64,000 bases of DNA from Otis tarda (lineage: Eukaryota > Chordata > Aves > Otidiformes > Otididae). Below are positions 62,301 to 64,000 of this stretch, piece by piece (positions within the stretch are counted from its first letter, which is position 1; each line of letters begins with the position of its first letter). The position numbers were made by a program, and so were the translations under genes. The DNA is taken from positions 22,929,001 through 22,993,000 of the forward strand of contig CM048552.1 of the NCBI GenBank assembly GCA_026413225.1, in the 5' to 3' direction. The notes under the pieces were generated by a model. That model was given only the letters and a program-made list of their open reading frames with translations, was not told the origin of the DNA and searched no databases.

Positions 62301-63256
62301 CACTAAAGCTCACAAACTCACATTAGCAAAAATATTTCAATTTAAAGTCTATGGCACCAAAAACAGCAAGTAAAGCATAGACGTCATGAAAATAAATTCC
62401 TCACTGCTCACAATGGCTAATATTTGTATCTTTTTTTTGGTAAATACTGATTTATTTTAGCACTGTAAAATTAATATTTTCAACTCAGAGTCTTTGCACT
62501 TGAAAGTGTTCAAATTTGTTGTCTTCCCTTACAGTAACCAAGCTTCAGCCTCAAATTTCAAACCATGTAGTGGCACATGGCCATCAACAAAGGTGTTTGG
62601 CGTTGCAGTCTTGACATATAAACACCACAAACACGTGAACCCTTGAGCCCTACACCACACAGTCAGAACTGAGCAGAGCTCCAGCTTGGGCTTCATATTG
62701 CCATTTCTATTCACTGAACGGCCAGAATGACTACAAAATGAGAAGCTGCTCTTAAACTAGTATGGGCTTGAATAGAGATAAGGCTAGAGCAGCTGTTAGA
62801 TTACCTAAGGCTGTTTACACTGGGCTCTCAGGAGGTATCTAATCCCTCGGGAAAAATGTCATTCAGGCGATGCTAATTCAACCTGTGTATCGGATAGCTG
62901 AGGTACATCAGGAATAACGCGGTTTTTCTTTGAAATAAAAAATACCAAGCTCTAAGAGAATTTGCTCCTGGTATGCGATCTTATAAATCCCATTTACTTT
63001 TAGAGTGGAAGCATTTTATCACTACAGTTCGCGACCTTTTAAACATGTTTGTCTTTCAAGTCTGATTTGTTACCTTAAGAATTTTCCCATCTGATGTTCC
63101 CAGAAAGGCCACGGTATGCCCATTCTCCACAGCCACAGTGACGGCCGTGAGATTCATCCCTTCTTTTTGTAGTACCGGCTTCTCTATCACACCGTTCTTA
63201 CTTCCCAGAAGGTATGGCAAGTGTTCGGAGCCACAGGGGAAATTTTTGCTTGCATT
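2294..63256 (-). CDS. PLXNB2: Plexin-B2, partial gene (27 internal exons)
   Basis: Single-pass membrane receptor for class 4 semaphorins. In this family, ligand binding by the sema domain activates a cytoplasmic GAP for Rap/R-Ras and, through the C-terminal PDZ motif and RBD, Rho-family signalling. The exons listed separately join in one frame from 63256 down to 2294 with GT/AG boundaries throughout, giving 1213 codons plus 1 nt. Domain order is sema end, PSI, IPT, PSI, IPT, PSI, IPTs, furin site, transmembrane helix, GAP C1, RBD. The B2 assignment, rather than B1, B3, A, C or D, rests on long near-identical stretches to mammalian plexin-B2 as I recall it, for example [26 protein letters not shown] and the SQQPED...VPGE segment. 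Both ends are open: the start codon, signal peptide and most of the sema domain lie beyond 64000, and GAP C2 and the stop codon lie before base 1. Database alignment was not possible here. Confidence 0.96.
2379..3255. other. Intron, 877 bp
   Basis: Nothing recognised. T run at about 3139-3150. Confidence 0.7.
3256..3356 (-). CDS. PLXNB2: PLXNB2 exon 26 of 27: Rho-GTPase-binding domain, middle
   Basis: 101 bp, phase 1 in, phase 0 out. It completes Glu, then [33 protein letters not shown]. Nearly identical to mammalian B2, with D for E in SQRD. Acceptor CCTTAG, donor GTAAGG. Confidence 0.97.
3357..4353. other. Intron, 997 bp
   Basis: AT-rich with many TAAT/ATTA words between 3720 and 4140 that could mark a conserved non-coding element. 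No repeat recognised. Confidence 0.65.
4354..4510 (-). CDS. PLXNB2: PLXNB2 exon 25 of 27: Rho-GTPase-binding domain start
   Basis: 157 bp, phase 0 in, phase 1 out. It encodes [52 protein letters not shown]. It is the ubiquitin-like RBD inserted between GAP C1 and C2, which binds Rac/Rnd/RhoD-type GTPases in plexins. [20 protein letters not shown] is nearly identical to B2. Acceptor TTTACAG, donor GTACGT. Confidence 0.97.
5108..5157. repeat. AT-rich imperfect inverted repeat
   Basis: TACATATATATGTG and CACATATGTATATA flank a loop of about 12 nt. Low-complexity sequence able to form a hairpin. Confidence 0.6.
6658..6692. repeat. T/G-rich simple sequence
   Basis: (TTG)n-like stretch running into a 12-T tract. 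On the coding strand it is A/C-rich and does not sit at a splice site. Confidence 0.8.
7780..7926 (-). CDS. PLXNB2: PLXNB2 exon 24 of 27: GAP C1 to RBD linker
   Basis: 147 bp, 49 codons, phase 0 at both ends. It encodes [49 protein letters not shown]. This leads from GAP segment C1 into the RBD insertion. Acceptor AAATAG, donor GTAAGC. It is separated from the previous exon (on the low-coordinate side, 8033) by a 106-bp intron. Confidence 0.97.
7927..8032. other. Short intron, 106 bp
   Basis: Smallest intron in the window, with normal GTAAGA donor and AAATAG acceptor on the minus strand. Contains an A-rich stretch at 7993-8004. Confidence 0.85.
8033..8099 (-). CDS. PLXNB2: PLXNB2 exon 23 of 27: GAP domain C1, short exon
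   Basis: 67 bp, phase 2 in, phase 0 out. It completes the second Arg of the RR pair, then [22 protein letters not shown]. Too short for ORF-based detection but fixed by TTTTTTTTCAG, donor GTAAGA, and near-identity to B2. Confidence 0.96.
8100..8875. other. Intron, 776 bp
   Basis: Poly-T acceptor tract next to the following exon. Nothing else recognised. Confidence 0.7.
8876..9057 (-). CDS. PLXNB2: PLXNB2 exon 22 of 27: GAP domain C1
   Basis: 182 bp, phase 0 in, phase 2 out. It encodes [40 protein letters not shown] and [16 protein letters not shown]. The final Arg with the next split codon forms the LMLRR arginine pair that corresponds to catalytic arginines of the plexin GAP. Acceptor GTTTCAG, donor GTTTGA, a weaker donor than its neighbours. 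Confidence 0.97.
9058..10059. other. Intron, 1002 bp
   Basis: Nothing recognised. Two overlapping open frames around 9413-9643 on opposite strands look like chance. Confidence 0.7.
10060..10289 (-). CDS. PLXNB2: PLXNB2 exon 21 of 27: GAP domain, N-terminal
   Basis: 230 bp, phase 1 in, phase 0 out. It encodes [60 protein letters not shown] and [13 protein letters not shown], the start of the cytoplasmic RasGAP-like fold (segment C1). The sequence is almost invariant among B2 orthologues. Acceptor ATTCTAG, donor GTGAGT. Confidence 0.98.
10290..12830. other. Intron, 2541 bp
   Basis: Contains a plus-orientation CR1 3' fragment at 12280-12608 and, upstream of it, about 400 bp (11760-12190) of homeobox-word-rich sequence that could be a conserved non-coding element. 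No exon found. Confidence 0.72.
12280..12608 (+). mobile_element. CR1 LINE 3' fragment (plus orientation)
   Basis: Starts CTTTCCAATACCTAATGGGG, includes the end of the RT frame ([20 protein letters not shown], missing about three residues found in the 46-kb copy) and the 3' UTR with TTGAGCAACCTGATCTGGTT, ending GATTCTATGATTCTAAAA. Antisense to PLXNB2. Confidence 0.94.
12831..12931 (-). CDS. PLXNB2: PLXNB2 exon 20 of 27: juxtamembrane coiled coil
   Basis: 101 bp, phase 2 in, phase 1 out. It encodes [20 protein letters not shown] and [13 protein letters not shown], directly after the membrane. Leucine/isoleucine spacing and high charge fit the helical coiled coil that in plexins holds the GAP domain in its inactive or dimeric state. 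The acceptor is the less usual AAAG. Donor GTATGA. Confidence 0.96.
12932..13988. other. Intron, 1057 bp
   Basis: No repeat recognised. Open frames of 60-93 codons on both strands around 13220-13770 look like chance frames. Confidence 0.7.
13989..14128 (-). CDS. PLXNB2: PLXNB2 exon 19 of 27: transmembrane segment
   Basis: 140 bp, phase 0 in, phase 2 out. It encodes [20 protein letters not shown], then [16 protein letters not shown] and the hydrophobic [10 protein letters not shown], a single helix of about 23 residues ending in a basic stop-transfer signal completed by the next exon. [16 protein letters not shown] is B2-specific. Acceptor AATTAG, donor GTAAGT. Confidence 0.97.
14129..14583. 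other. Intron, 455 bp
   Basis: Short intron. Nothing recognised. Confidence 0.7.
14584..14760 (-). CDS. PLXNB2: PLXNB2 exon 18 of 27: last IPT and furin site
   Basis: 177 bp, 59 codons, phase 0 at both ends. It encodes [20 protein letters not shown], then [34 protein letters not shown]. The basic RQKR followed by D fits a proprotein-convertase site. B plexins are known to be cut by furin-like proteases just outside the membrane into two linked chains. Acceptor GTCTAG, donor GTAGGT. This exon gives the clearest B2 identity in the window. Confidence 0.98.
14761..15240. other. Intron, 480 bp
   Basis: Short, somewhat GC-rich intron. A 115-codon minus-strand open frame runs through most of it but is out of phase with the neighbouring exons. 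Nothing recognised. Confidence 0.7.
15241..15468 (-). CDS. PLXNB2: PLXNB2 exon 17 of 27: IPT 5/6
   Basis: 228 bp, 76 codons, phase 0 at both ends. It encodes [40 protein letters not shown], and [20 protein letters not shown] ending LINAK. [19 protein letters not shown] is nearly identical to B2. Sequons NET, NIT, NES, NFT. Acceptor CTTACAG, donor GTAAAC. Confidence 0.97.
15469..17206. other. Intron, 1738 bp
   Basis: Contains an exon-like pyrimidine tract near 16865-16900 that is out of phase (see rejected items). No repeat recognised. Confidence 0.7.
17207..17315 (-). CDS. PLXNB2: PLXNB2 exon 16 of 27: IPT domain 5
   Basis: 109 bp, phase 2 in, phase 0 out. It encodes [20 protein letters not shown] then [31 protein letters not shown] matches B2. 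Sequon NIT. The loop after AE is about 7 residues shorter than in mammals. Acceptor TTTCAG, donor GTAATT. Confidence 0.95.
17316..18931. other. Intron, 1616 bp
   Basis: AT-rich with no repeat recognised. A 106-codon plus-strand open frame at 18557-18877 has no recognisable features and is taken as chance. Confidence 0.7.
18932..19099 (-). CDS. PLXNB2: PLXNB2 exon 15 of 27: IPT 4 end to IPT 5 start
   Basis: 168 bp, phase 2 in, phase 2 out. It encodes [20 protein letters not shown], then [20 protein letters not shown] and [13 protein letters not shown]. The C.TGP and F.Y.ENP landmarks match B2. Acceptor AATCTAG, donor GTAATG. Confidence 0.96.
19100..19742. other. Intron, 643 bp
   Basis: Nothing recognised apart from ordinary AT-rich sequence. 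Confidence 0.7.
19743..19879 (-). CDS. PLXNB2: PLXNB2 exon 14 of 27: IPT domain 4
   Basis: 137 bp, phase 0 in, phase 2 out. It encodes [61 protein letters not shown] is a near-exact plexin-B2 stretch. The donor is ambiguous by 2 nt (GTGTACGT). Frame and the VTxFG junction select GTACGT. Acceptor TTTGCAG. Confidence 0.97.
20720..20995. repeat. GC-rich island with 24-bp minisatellite
   Basis: Strongly GC-rich block in an AT-rich intron. At 20868-20939 three 24-bp units stand in tandem: GGTCCCATGTGGGCAGCTGC… (868-891), GGTCCCACGCGGGGAGCTGC… (892-915), and a degenerate GGTGCCACGCATACAGGATG… (916-939). Several CpGs are kept. Open frames on both strands here follow from base composition and do not look like a gene. 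Confidence 0.75.
22801..22935. promoter_or_regulatory. Possible internal regulatory patch with two ETS words
   Basis: CCGGAAGT (22810-22817) and CCGGAAGG (22833-22840) lie 23 bp apart, followed by about 90 bp of locally GC-rich sequence with several CpGs. ETS pairs are common in TATA-less promoters, but nothing else supports a promoter here. Confidence 0.25.
23767..23796. repeat. Perfect 15-bp tandem duplication
   Basis: TTTATCTTACACAGT occurs twice back to back without mismatch. Confidence 0.9.
24236..24283. repeat. Imperfect 26-bp tandem duplication
   Basis: CTATAACATCACA…GCAG occurs twice with a 26-bp period (starts at 24236 and 24262). The copies differ by a few bases. Confidence 0.7.
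24679..24722 (-). mobile_element. Short CR1 3'-end remnant
   Basis: GTTTGGTTGGAAGGGACCTA followed by ATCATCTAGTCCAACTT matches the last 45 bases or so of CR1 in reverse. The rest of the element is absent or too diverged to see. Confidence 0.6.
25866..26423 (+). other. Uncharacterised 185-codon open frame in intron
   Basis: Uninterrupted ATG-to-stop frame antisense to PLXNB2, beginning [15 protein letters not shown]. The translation is rich in F, L, S and H with no domain I recognise and no clear signal or transmembrane design. Base composition is pyrimidine-rich, which lowers stop density on this strand. No splice-conserved exon structure or obvious promoter was seen. Most likely a chance frame, or a fragment of an unrecognised repeat. 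Confidence 0.2.
29560..29775 (-). mobile_element. CR1 LINE 3' fragment (minus orientation)
   Basis: Starts ATCATAGAATCTTAGAACCA, then GGTTGGAAGGAACCTTCAAA, GGCAGGGACATCTTTCACTA, and GAGCAACCTGTTCCAGTGTG. It is the last 200 bp or so of a CR1. In sense with PLXNB2, inside the 12-kb intron. The left edge is clear, the right edge approximate. Confidence 0.92.
30290..30327. promoter_or_regulatory. Possible ETS site plus E-box cluster
   Basis: CCGGAAGTG at 30290-30298 is a full ETS/GABPA-type word, and CACGTG at 30322-30327 is a canonical E-box. Both contain CpG in an otherwise CpG-poor intron. Motif evidence only, with no proof of activity. Confidence 0.25.
32105..32213 (-). CDS. PLXNB2: PLXNB2 exon 13 of 27: IPT domain 3, end
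   Basis: 109 bp, phase 2 in, phase 0 out. It completes a split Arg codon, then encodes [41 protein letters not shown]-like and F.YQ endings match B2. Acceptor TCACTAG, donor GTAAGT. Confidence 0.95.
32214..35213. other. Intron, 3000 bp
   Basis: A 13-A run at 33098-33110 and a GT/GGGG-rich stretch at 33390-33422. No mobile element or gene recognised. Confidence 0.7.
35214..35362 (-). CDS. PLXNB2: PLXNB2 exon 12 of 27: IPT domain 3
   Basis: 149 bp, phase 0 in, phase 2 out. It encodes [20 protein letters not shown], then [20 protein letters not shown]. The P.GPL.GG..LTI.GSNLG motif is the IPT signature, and YSVSTR is B2-like. Sequon NIT. Acceptor AACACAG, donor GTAATT. Confidence 0.97.
35363..37516. 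other. Intron, 2154 bp
   Basis: A 15-A run at 35385-35399 acts as the distal poly-pyrimidine tract on the coding strand. A CpG-poor, pyrimidine-rich stretch follows. Nothing else recognised. Confidence 0.7.
37517..37689 (-). CDS. PLXNB2: PLXNB2 exon 11 of 27: PSI domain 3
   Basis: 173 bp, phase 1 in, phase 0 out. It encodes [36 protein letters not shown] and CPHPEITR: the complete third PSI domain and its exit into IPT 3. Seven or more cysteines are spaced as in B2. The loop after VWC is a few residues longer than I recall in mammals. Sequon NCS. Acceptor ATTCCAG, donor GTAAGA. Confidence 0.97.
37690..42142. other. Intron, 4453 bp
   Basis: Contains a divergent plus-orientation CR1 tail at 41345-41536. 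The rest is AT-rich with no gene or repeat recognised. A small perfect hairpin (CTCCTGG, 4-nt loop, CCAGGAG) occurs near 38049-38066. Confidence 0.72.
41345..41536 (+). mobile_element. CR1-like LINE 3' fragment, divergent
   Basis: Carries GGCTGCCCGGGGAAGTGGTT, CCCCTGGAGGTATTTA and TTTTCCAACCTAAAAGACTT, ending ATGATTCTAAAT. This is a CR1 subfamily different from the other copies here, and older judging by its divergence. Edges approximate. The same motif set occurs in some avian LTR-associated tails, so the family call is less certain. Confidence 0.8.
42143..42224 (-). CDS. PLXNB2: PLXNB2 exon 10 of 27: IPT domain 2, end
   Basis: 82 bp, phase 0 in, phase 1 out. It encodes [20 protein letters not shown] then KIDSKLM. 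ANET and IDSKL match B2. One sequon (NET), plus NLS. Two AG acceptors lie 11 nt apart. Only the upstream one (TTTTCCAG) keeps the frame from the preceding exon. Donor GTAAGT. Confidence 0.94.
42225..43405. other. Intron, 1181 bp
   Basis: AT-rich apart from a mildly GC-rich patch at about 42535-42660. Nothing recognised. Confidence 0.7.
43406..43498 (-). CDS. PLXNB2: PLXNB2 exon 9 of 27: IPT domain 2, middle
   Basis: 93 bp, 31 codons, phase 0 at both ends. It encodes [20 protein letters not shown] then [11 protein letters not shown]. It is less conserved than other exons but fits the VG…KF…G.F.F spacing of mammalian B2 at this place. Acceptor CCATAG, donor GTAAAT. Confidence 0.92.
44364..44893 (-). 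mobile_element. CR1 LINE fragment (minus orientation)
   Basis: Read on the minus strand it carries CR1 RT C-terminal coding remains ([10 protein letters not shown], the [17 protein letters not shown] segment) and a 3' end with CTAGATCAGGTTGC-type sequence and AGAATCACAGAATG at the right edge. An internal deletion removes part of the region between RT and 3' UTR, near 44520. Frames are broken. The 5' edge is approximate. Confidence 0.92.
45922..46525 (+). mobile_element. CR1 LINE fragment with open RT C-terminal frame
   Basis: 5'-truncated CR1 of about 600 bp. An uninterrupted 163-codon frame (45939-46430) encodes the C-terminal part of the CR1 reverse-transcriptase [43 protein letters not shown], then [20 protein letters not shown]. 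The 3' UTR ends with ATTCTATGATTCTATGATTC. Catalytic RT and endonuclease domains are absent, so it is a dead insertion. The open frame suggests a fairly recent one. It is antisense to PLXNB2. Confidence 0.95.
49381..49482 (-). CDS. PLXNB2: PLXNB2 exon 8 of 27: start of IPT domain 2
   Basis: 102 bp, 34 codons, phase 0 at both ends. It encodes [20 protein letters not shown] then [14 protein letters not shown], the first strands of IPT 2. CPQFL.P.P..IPM and F.G.NL match B2. Acceptor CCCCAG, donor GTAAGC. Confidence 0.95.
49483..49954. other. Intron, 472 bp
   Basis: Short intron. Nothing recognised. Confidence 0.7.
49955..50057 (-). CDS. PLXNB2: PLXNB2 exon 7 of 27: PSI domain 2
   Basis: 103 bp, phase 2 in, phase 0 out. 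It encodes [20 protein letters not shown], the four-cysteine core of PSI 2, then a variable loop [12 protein letters not shown]. The C..C.SNRW.CQWD pattern agrees with plexin-B2. Acceptor TTTGTAG, donor GTAATG. Confidence 0.95.
50058..50785. other. Intron, 728 bp
   Basis: Non-coding sequence between the two PSI 2 exons. Nothing recognised. Confidence 0.7.
50786..50900 (-). CDS. PLXNB2: PLXNB2 exon 6 of 27: IPT 1 end to PSI 2 start
   Basis: 115 bp, phase 1 in, phase 2 out. It encodes [20 protein letters not shown], the last IPT 1 strands, then [17 protein letters not shown], the first cysteine of PSI 2. The YPFYDC motif is shared with mammalian B2. Acceptor GTGATAG, donor GTAAGT. Confidence 0.95.
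50901..53193. other. Intron, 2293 bp
   Basis: AT-rich. T-rich tract at 52438-52466. No CR1 or gene recognised. Confidence 0.7.
53194..53344 (-). CDS. PLXNB2: PLXNB2 exon 5 of 27: IPT domain 1
   Basis: 151 bp, phase 0 in, phase 1 out. It encodes [19 protein letters not shown], then [18 protein letters not shown], the first immunoglobulin-like plexin-transcription-factor (IPT/TIG) fold after PSI 1. VSPLP and ICxxPxxIPxTPxGQ match plexin-B2. Acceptor TTTCCAG, donor GTAAAC. The reading frame stays open into both introns, but the conserved boundaries fix the exon. Confidence 0.95.
54471..54495. repeat. 25-base T run at CR1 3' end
   Basis: Uninterrupted T homopolymer directly at the 3' terminus of the adjoining CR1 copy, so poly(A) on the CR1 sense strand. 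In other CR1 copies here this place is taken by ATTCTATGA-type repeats. Confidence 0.92.
54496..54660 (-). mobile_element. CR1 LINE 3' end fragment (minus orientation)
   Basis: About 165 bp of CR1 3' sequence read in reverse: AGAGTTGGAAAGGACC at the 3' side, then CTAGATCAGGTTGCTC, ending near CAACCTGTTCCAGTGT. It is close to the 3' parts of the copies at 12.3, 46.4 and 61.3 kb. It lacks the ATTCTATGA repeats and abuts a 25-base T run instead. It lies in sense with PLXNB2. Confidence 0.93.
55281..55407 (-). CDS. PLXNB2: PLXNB2 exon 4 of 27: PSI domain 1, second half
   Basis: 127 bp, phase 2 in, phase 0 out. It completes a split Arg codon, then encodes [10 protein letters not shown], the [11 protein letters not shown] segment and NMSRRAPAK. 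These match the WLWS…C and NMSRRA signatures of plexin-B2. One sequon (NMS). Acceptor TTGTCAG, donor GTATAA. Confidence 0.95.
55408..57555. other. Intron, 2148 bp
   Basis: Intron between the two PSI 1 exons. T run at about 56392-56405. No CR1 or second gene recognised. Confidence 0.7.
57556..57656 (-). CDS. PLXNB2: PLXNB2 exon 3 of 27: PSI domain 1, first half
   Basis: 101 bp, phase 0 in, phase 2 out. It encodes [18 protein letters not shown] then [11 protein letters not shown], the cysteine-knot core of the first PSI (plexin-semaphorin-integrin) domain that props the sema propeller. Acceptor CTCCAG, donor GTGAGT. Together with the next exon it forms an in-frame 228-bp cassette. Confidence 0.96.
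60373..60394. repeat. 22-base A run
   Basis: Uninterrupted A homopolymer. No retrotransposed body was recognised directly upstream. Length may vary between individuals or be an assembly-sensitive site. Confidence 0.9.
60795..61415 (+). mobile_element. CR1 LINE fragment, 3' part (plus orientation)
   Basis: 5'-truncated CR1 non-LTR retrotransposon. It contains the C-terminal end of the reverse transcriptase region (…[37 protein letters not shown]) followed by the 3' UTR (ACTGGAACAGG…TTGAGCAACCTGG) and ends TTCTATGATTCAATGA. The reading frame is broken by substitutions and indels. The 5' edge is approximate. It lies in the intron upstream of the PSI 1 exons, antisense to PLXNB2. Confidence 0.92.
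62109..62231 (-). CDS. PLXNB2: PLXNB2 exon 2 of 27: end of sema domain
   Basis: 123 bp, 41 codons, phase 0 at both ends. It encodes [13 protein letters not shown] through NLYVMTTDK, the final strands of the sema propeller leading into the PSI domain. The pattern EYDS...DLVL...LY.MT.DK agrees with mammalian plexin-B2. Acceptor GAAACAG, donor GTAACG. An exon of this phase could be skipped without a frameshift. Confidence 0.95.
62232..63073. other. Intron, 842 bp
   Basis: Non-coding sequence between two sema-domain exons. T-rich tract near 62430-62460. No repeat family or second gene recognised. Confidence 0.75.
63074..63256 (-). CDS. PLXNB2: PLXNB2 exon 1 of 27 in window: sema domain
   Basis: 183 bp, 61 codons, phase 0 at both ends. 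It begins [15 protein letters not shown] and ends [12 protein letters not shown], a late blade of the sema beta-propeller. The motif NLTAVTVA...[13 protein letters not shown] is typical of B plexins. Two N-glycosylation sequons are visible (NAS, NLT). Acceptor TTATTAG and donor GTAACA, read on the minus strand. Most of the sema domain is upstream, outside the window. Confidence 0.95.
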
Positions 63257-64000
63257 CTAATAAGGAATAGCAATACAGAGCGATGTTAAACATTCAGATC
63301 ACTAATTCCTAGCTAAGAATGAAATGCAACCCTGTTACCAGGCAGTATAATACCCCTCAGACATAGAAGAGTAGAAAGAGACATGGATTGTCTGGCCATT
63401 TTCCCTCAGCCAACAGGCAGCAATCAGAAAGCAGCCTGCTAATTGCAAACTGCTTCAACGCTTTCCCTTTCCAGGAGACATGGGGAGAGAAAATTTTTTG
63501 TTTCTATTTAATTATAGCAGCACAGTTTAAAAAGTAACCAGTTTGTTTAATTAAAATGAACACATCATATAGATTGGGTTGACCAATTTGGTGTTGAAGA
63601 CTGGTCTTTTAATGCTGTTTTGTTTGTTAATTTGCTGCTATCCATAGAAAAGCAATCCACTGGCAACCGTCTTGTGAACTTCAACACACTCCCTCTTCAC
63701 TGTGCTTTAATTCTAAGCTGCAGGGAGTGCCACCAGAAGGACATTAATTCACACCTTGCTTTTCCTGCTATATTTAGTAACGCAATGTCTGTCTGATCTG
63801 AAATCCACACCCCCTTTTTGCCAGATGCCATGGCCACTCCACTTGTCACTTTCAGGATTTCTAAGTTTGATGCTCACCTCAGATGCAGGGTATTGCAGTG
63901 AGTAACATTGCTGTTTGGAAGCAAAGAGTGGGGTTTTTTTGCCTTCTTATCAGTGCTAGCGACCTAATGTGCAGGAGGGGGCTGTGGTTTCAAGAGATAA
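63257..64000. other. Intron upstream of first visible exon (partial)
   Basis: Minus-strand intron of PLXNB2 running off the window. A scan for more sema-domain coding found none. AT-rich sequence with a T/G run near 63935. No repeat recognised. Confidence 0.7.

Noticed and set aside
63257-64000. GTGAGC donor-like sequence near 63870-63880 as an upstream sema exon
   Set aside because: The sequence before it does not read as sema domain in any frame compatible with exon 1.
1-64000. CRISPR arrays, phage, operons, tRNA or rRNA genes, endogenous retrovirus
   Set aside because: No spaced direct repeats, tRNA-like cloverleaf, rRNA segment, or LTR/gag/pol sequence was recognised. The window is ordinary amniote gene and intron sequence.

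Overview
The window is vertebrate nuclear DNA, most likely from a bird (a crocodilian or turtle is less likely). It holds intron-split coding sequence, AT-rich introns, and several 3' fragments of CR1 LINEs, some ending in the ATTCTATGA-type repeat typical of avian CR1. I see no bacterial, phage, CRISPR or organellar features.

One gene explains all the coding signal: the middle part of a plexin-B2 gene (PLXNB2) on the minus strand. I assembled 27 exons between 63256 and 2294. All have GT donors and AG acceptors, and they join in one frame for 3640 nt (1213 codons plus 1 nt). From high to low coordinates they encode the last part of the semaphorin (sema) domain, PSI 1, an IPT domain, PSI 2, IPT, PSI 3, several more IPT domains, a furin-type site (RQKR/D), the transmembrane helix, a juxtamembrane coiled coil, the first half (C1) of the split Ras/Rap GAP domain with its arginine pair, and the Rho-GTPase-binding domain (RBD). 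The signal peptide and most of the sema domain lie beyond 64000. GAP segment C2 and the C-terminal tail lie before base 1. The product is a cell-surface semaphorin receptor.

Layout on the plus strand: 1-10.3 kb, RBD and GAP C1 exons; 12.8-15.5 kb, membrane-spanning and furin-site exons; 17.2-19.9 kb, IPT exons; 19.9-32.1 kb, one 12.2-kb intron with a GC-rich minisatellite and possible regulatory sequence; 32.1-43.5 kb, IPT 3, PSI 3 and IPT 2; 43.5-49.4 kb, an intron with two opposed CR1 copies; 49.4-57.7 kb, PSI 2, IPT 1 and PSI 1; 57.7-64 kb, introns and the end of the sema domain.

I found no convincing second gene and no previously undescribed system. The points worth a second look are an inverted CR1 pair flanking the in-frame PSI 1 exon pair, a CR1 copy ending in 25 A instead of its usual repeat, a GC-rich 24-bp minisatellite and ETS-motif clusters in the 12-kb intron, a 185-codon intronic open frame of unknown meaning, and much longer introns than I recall for the human gene.
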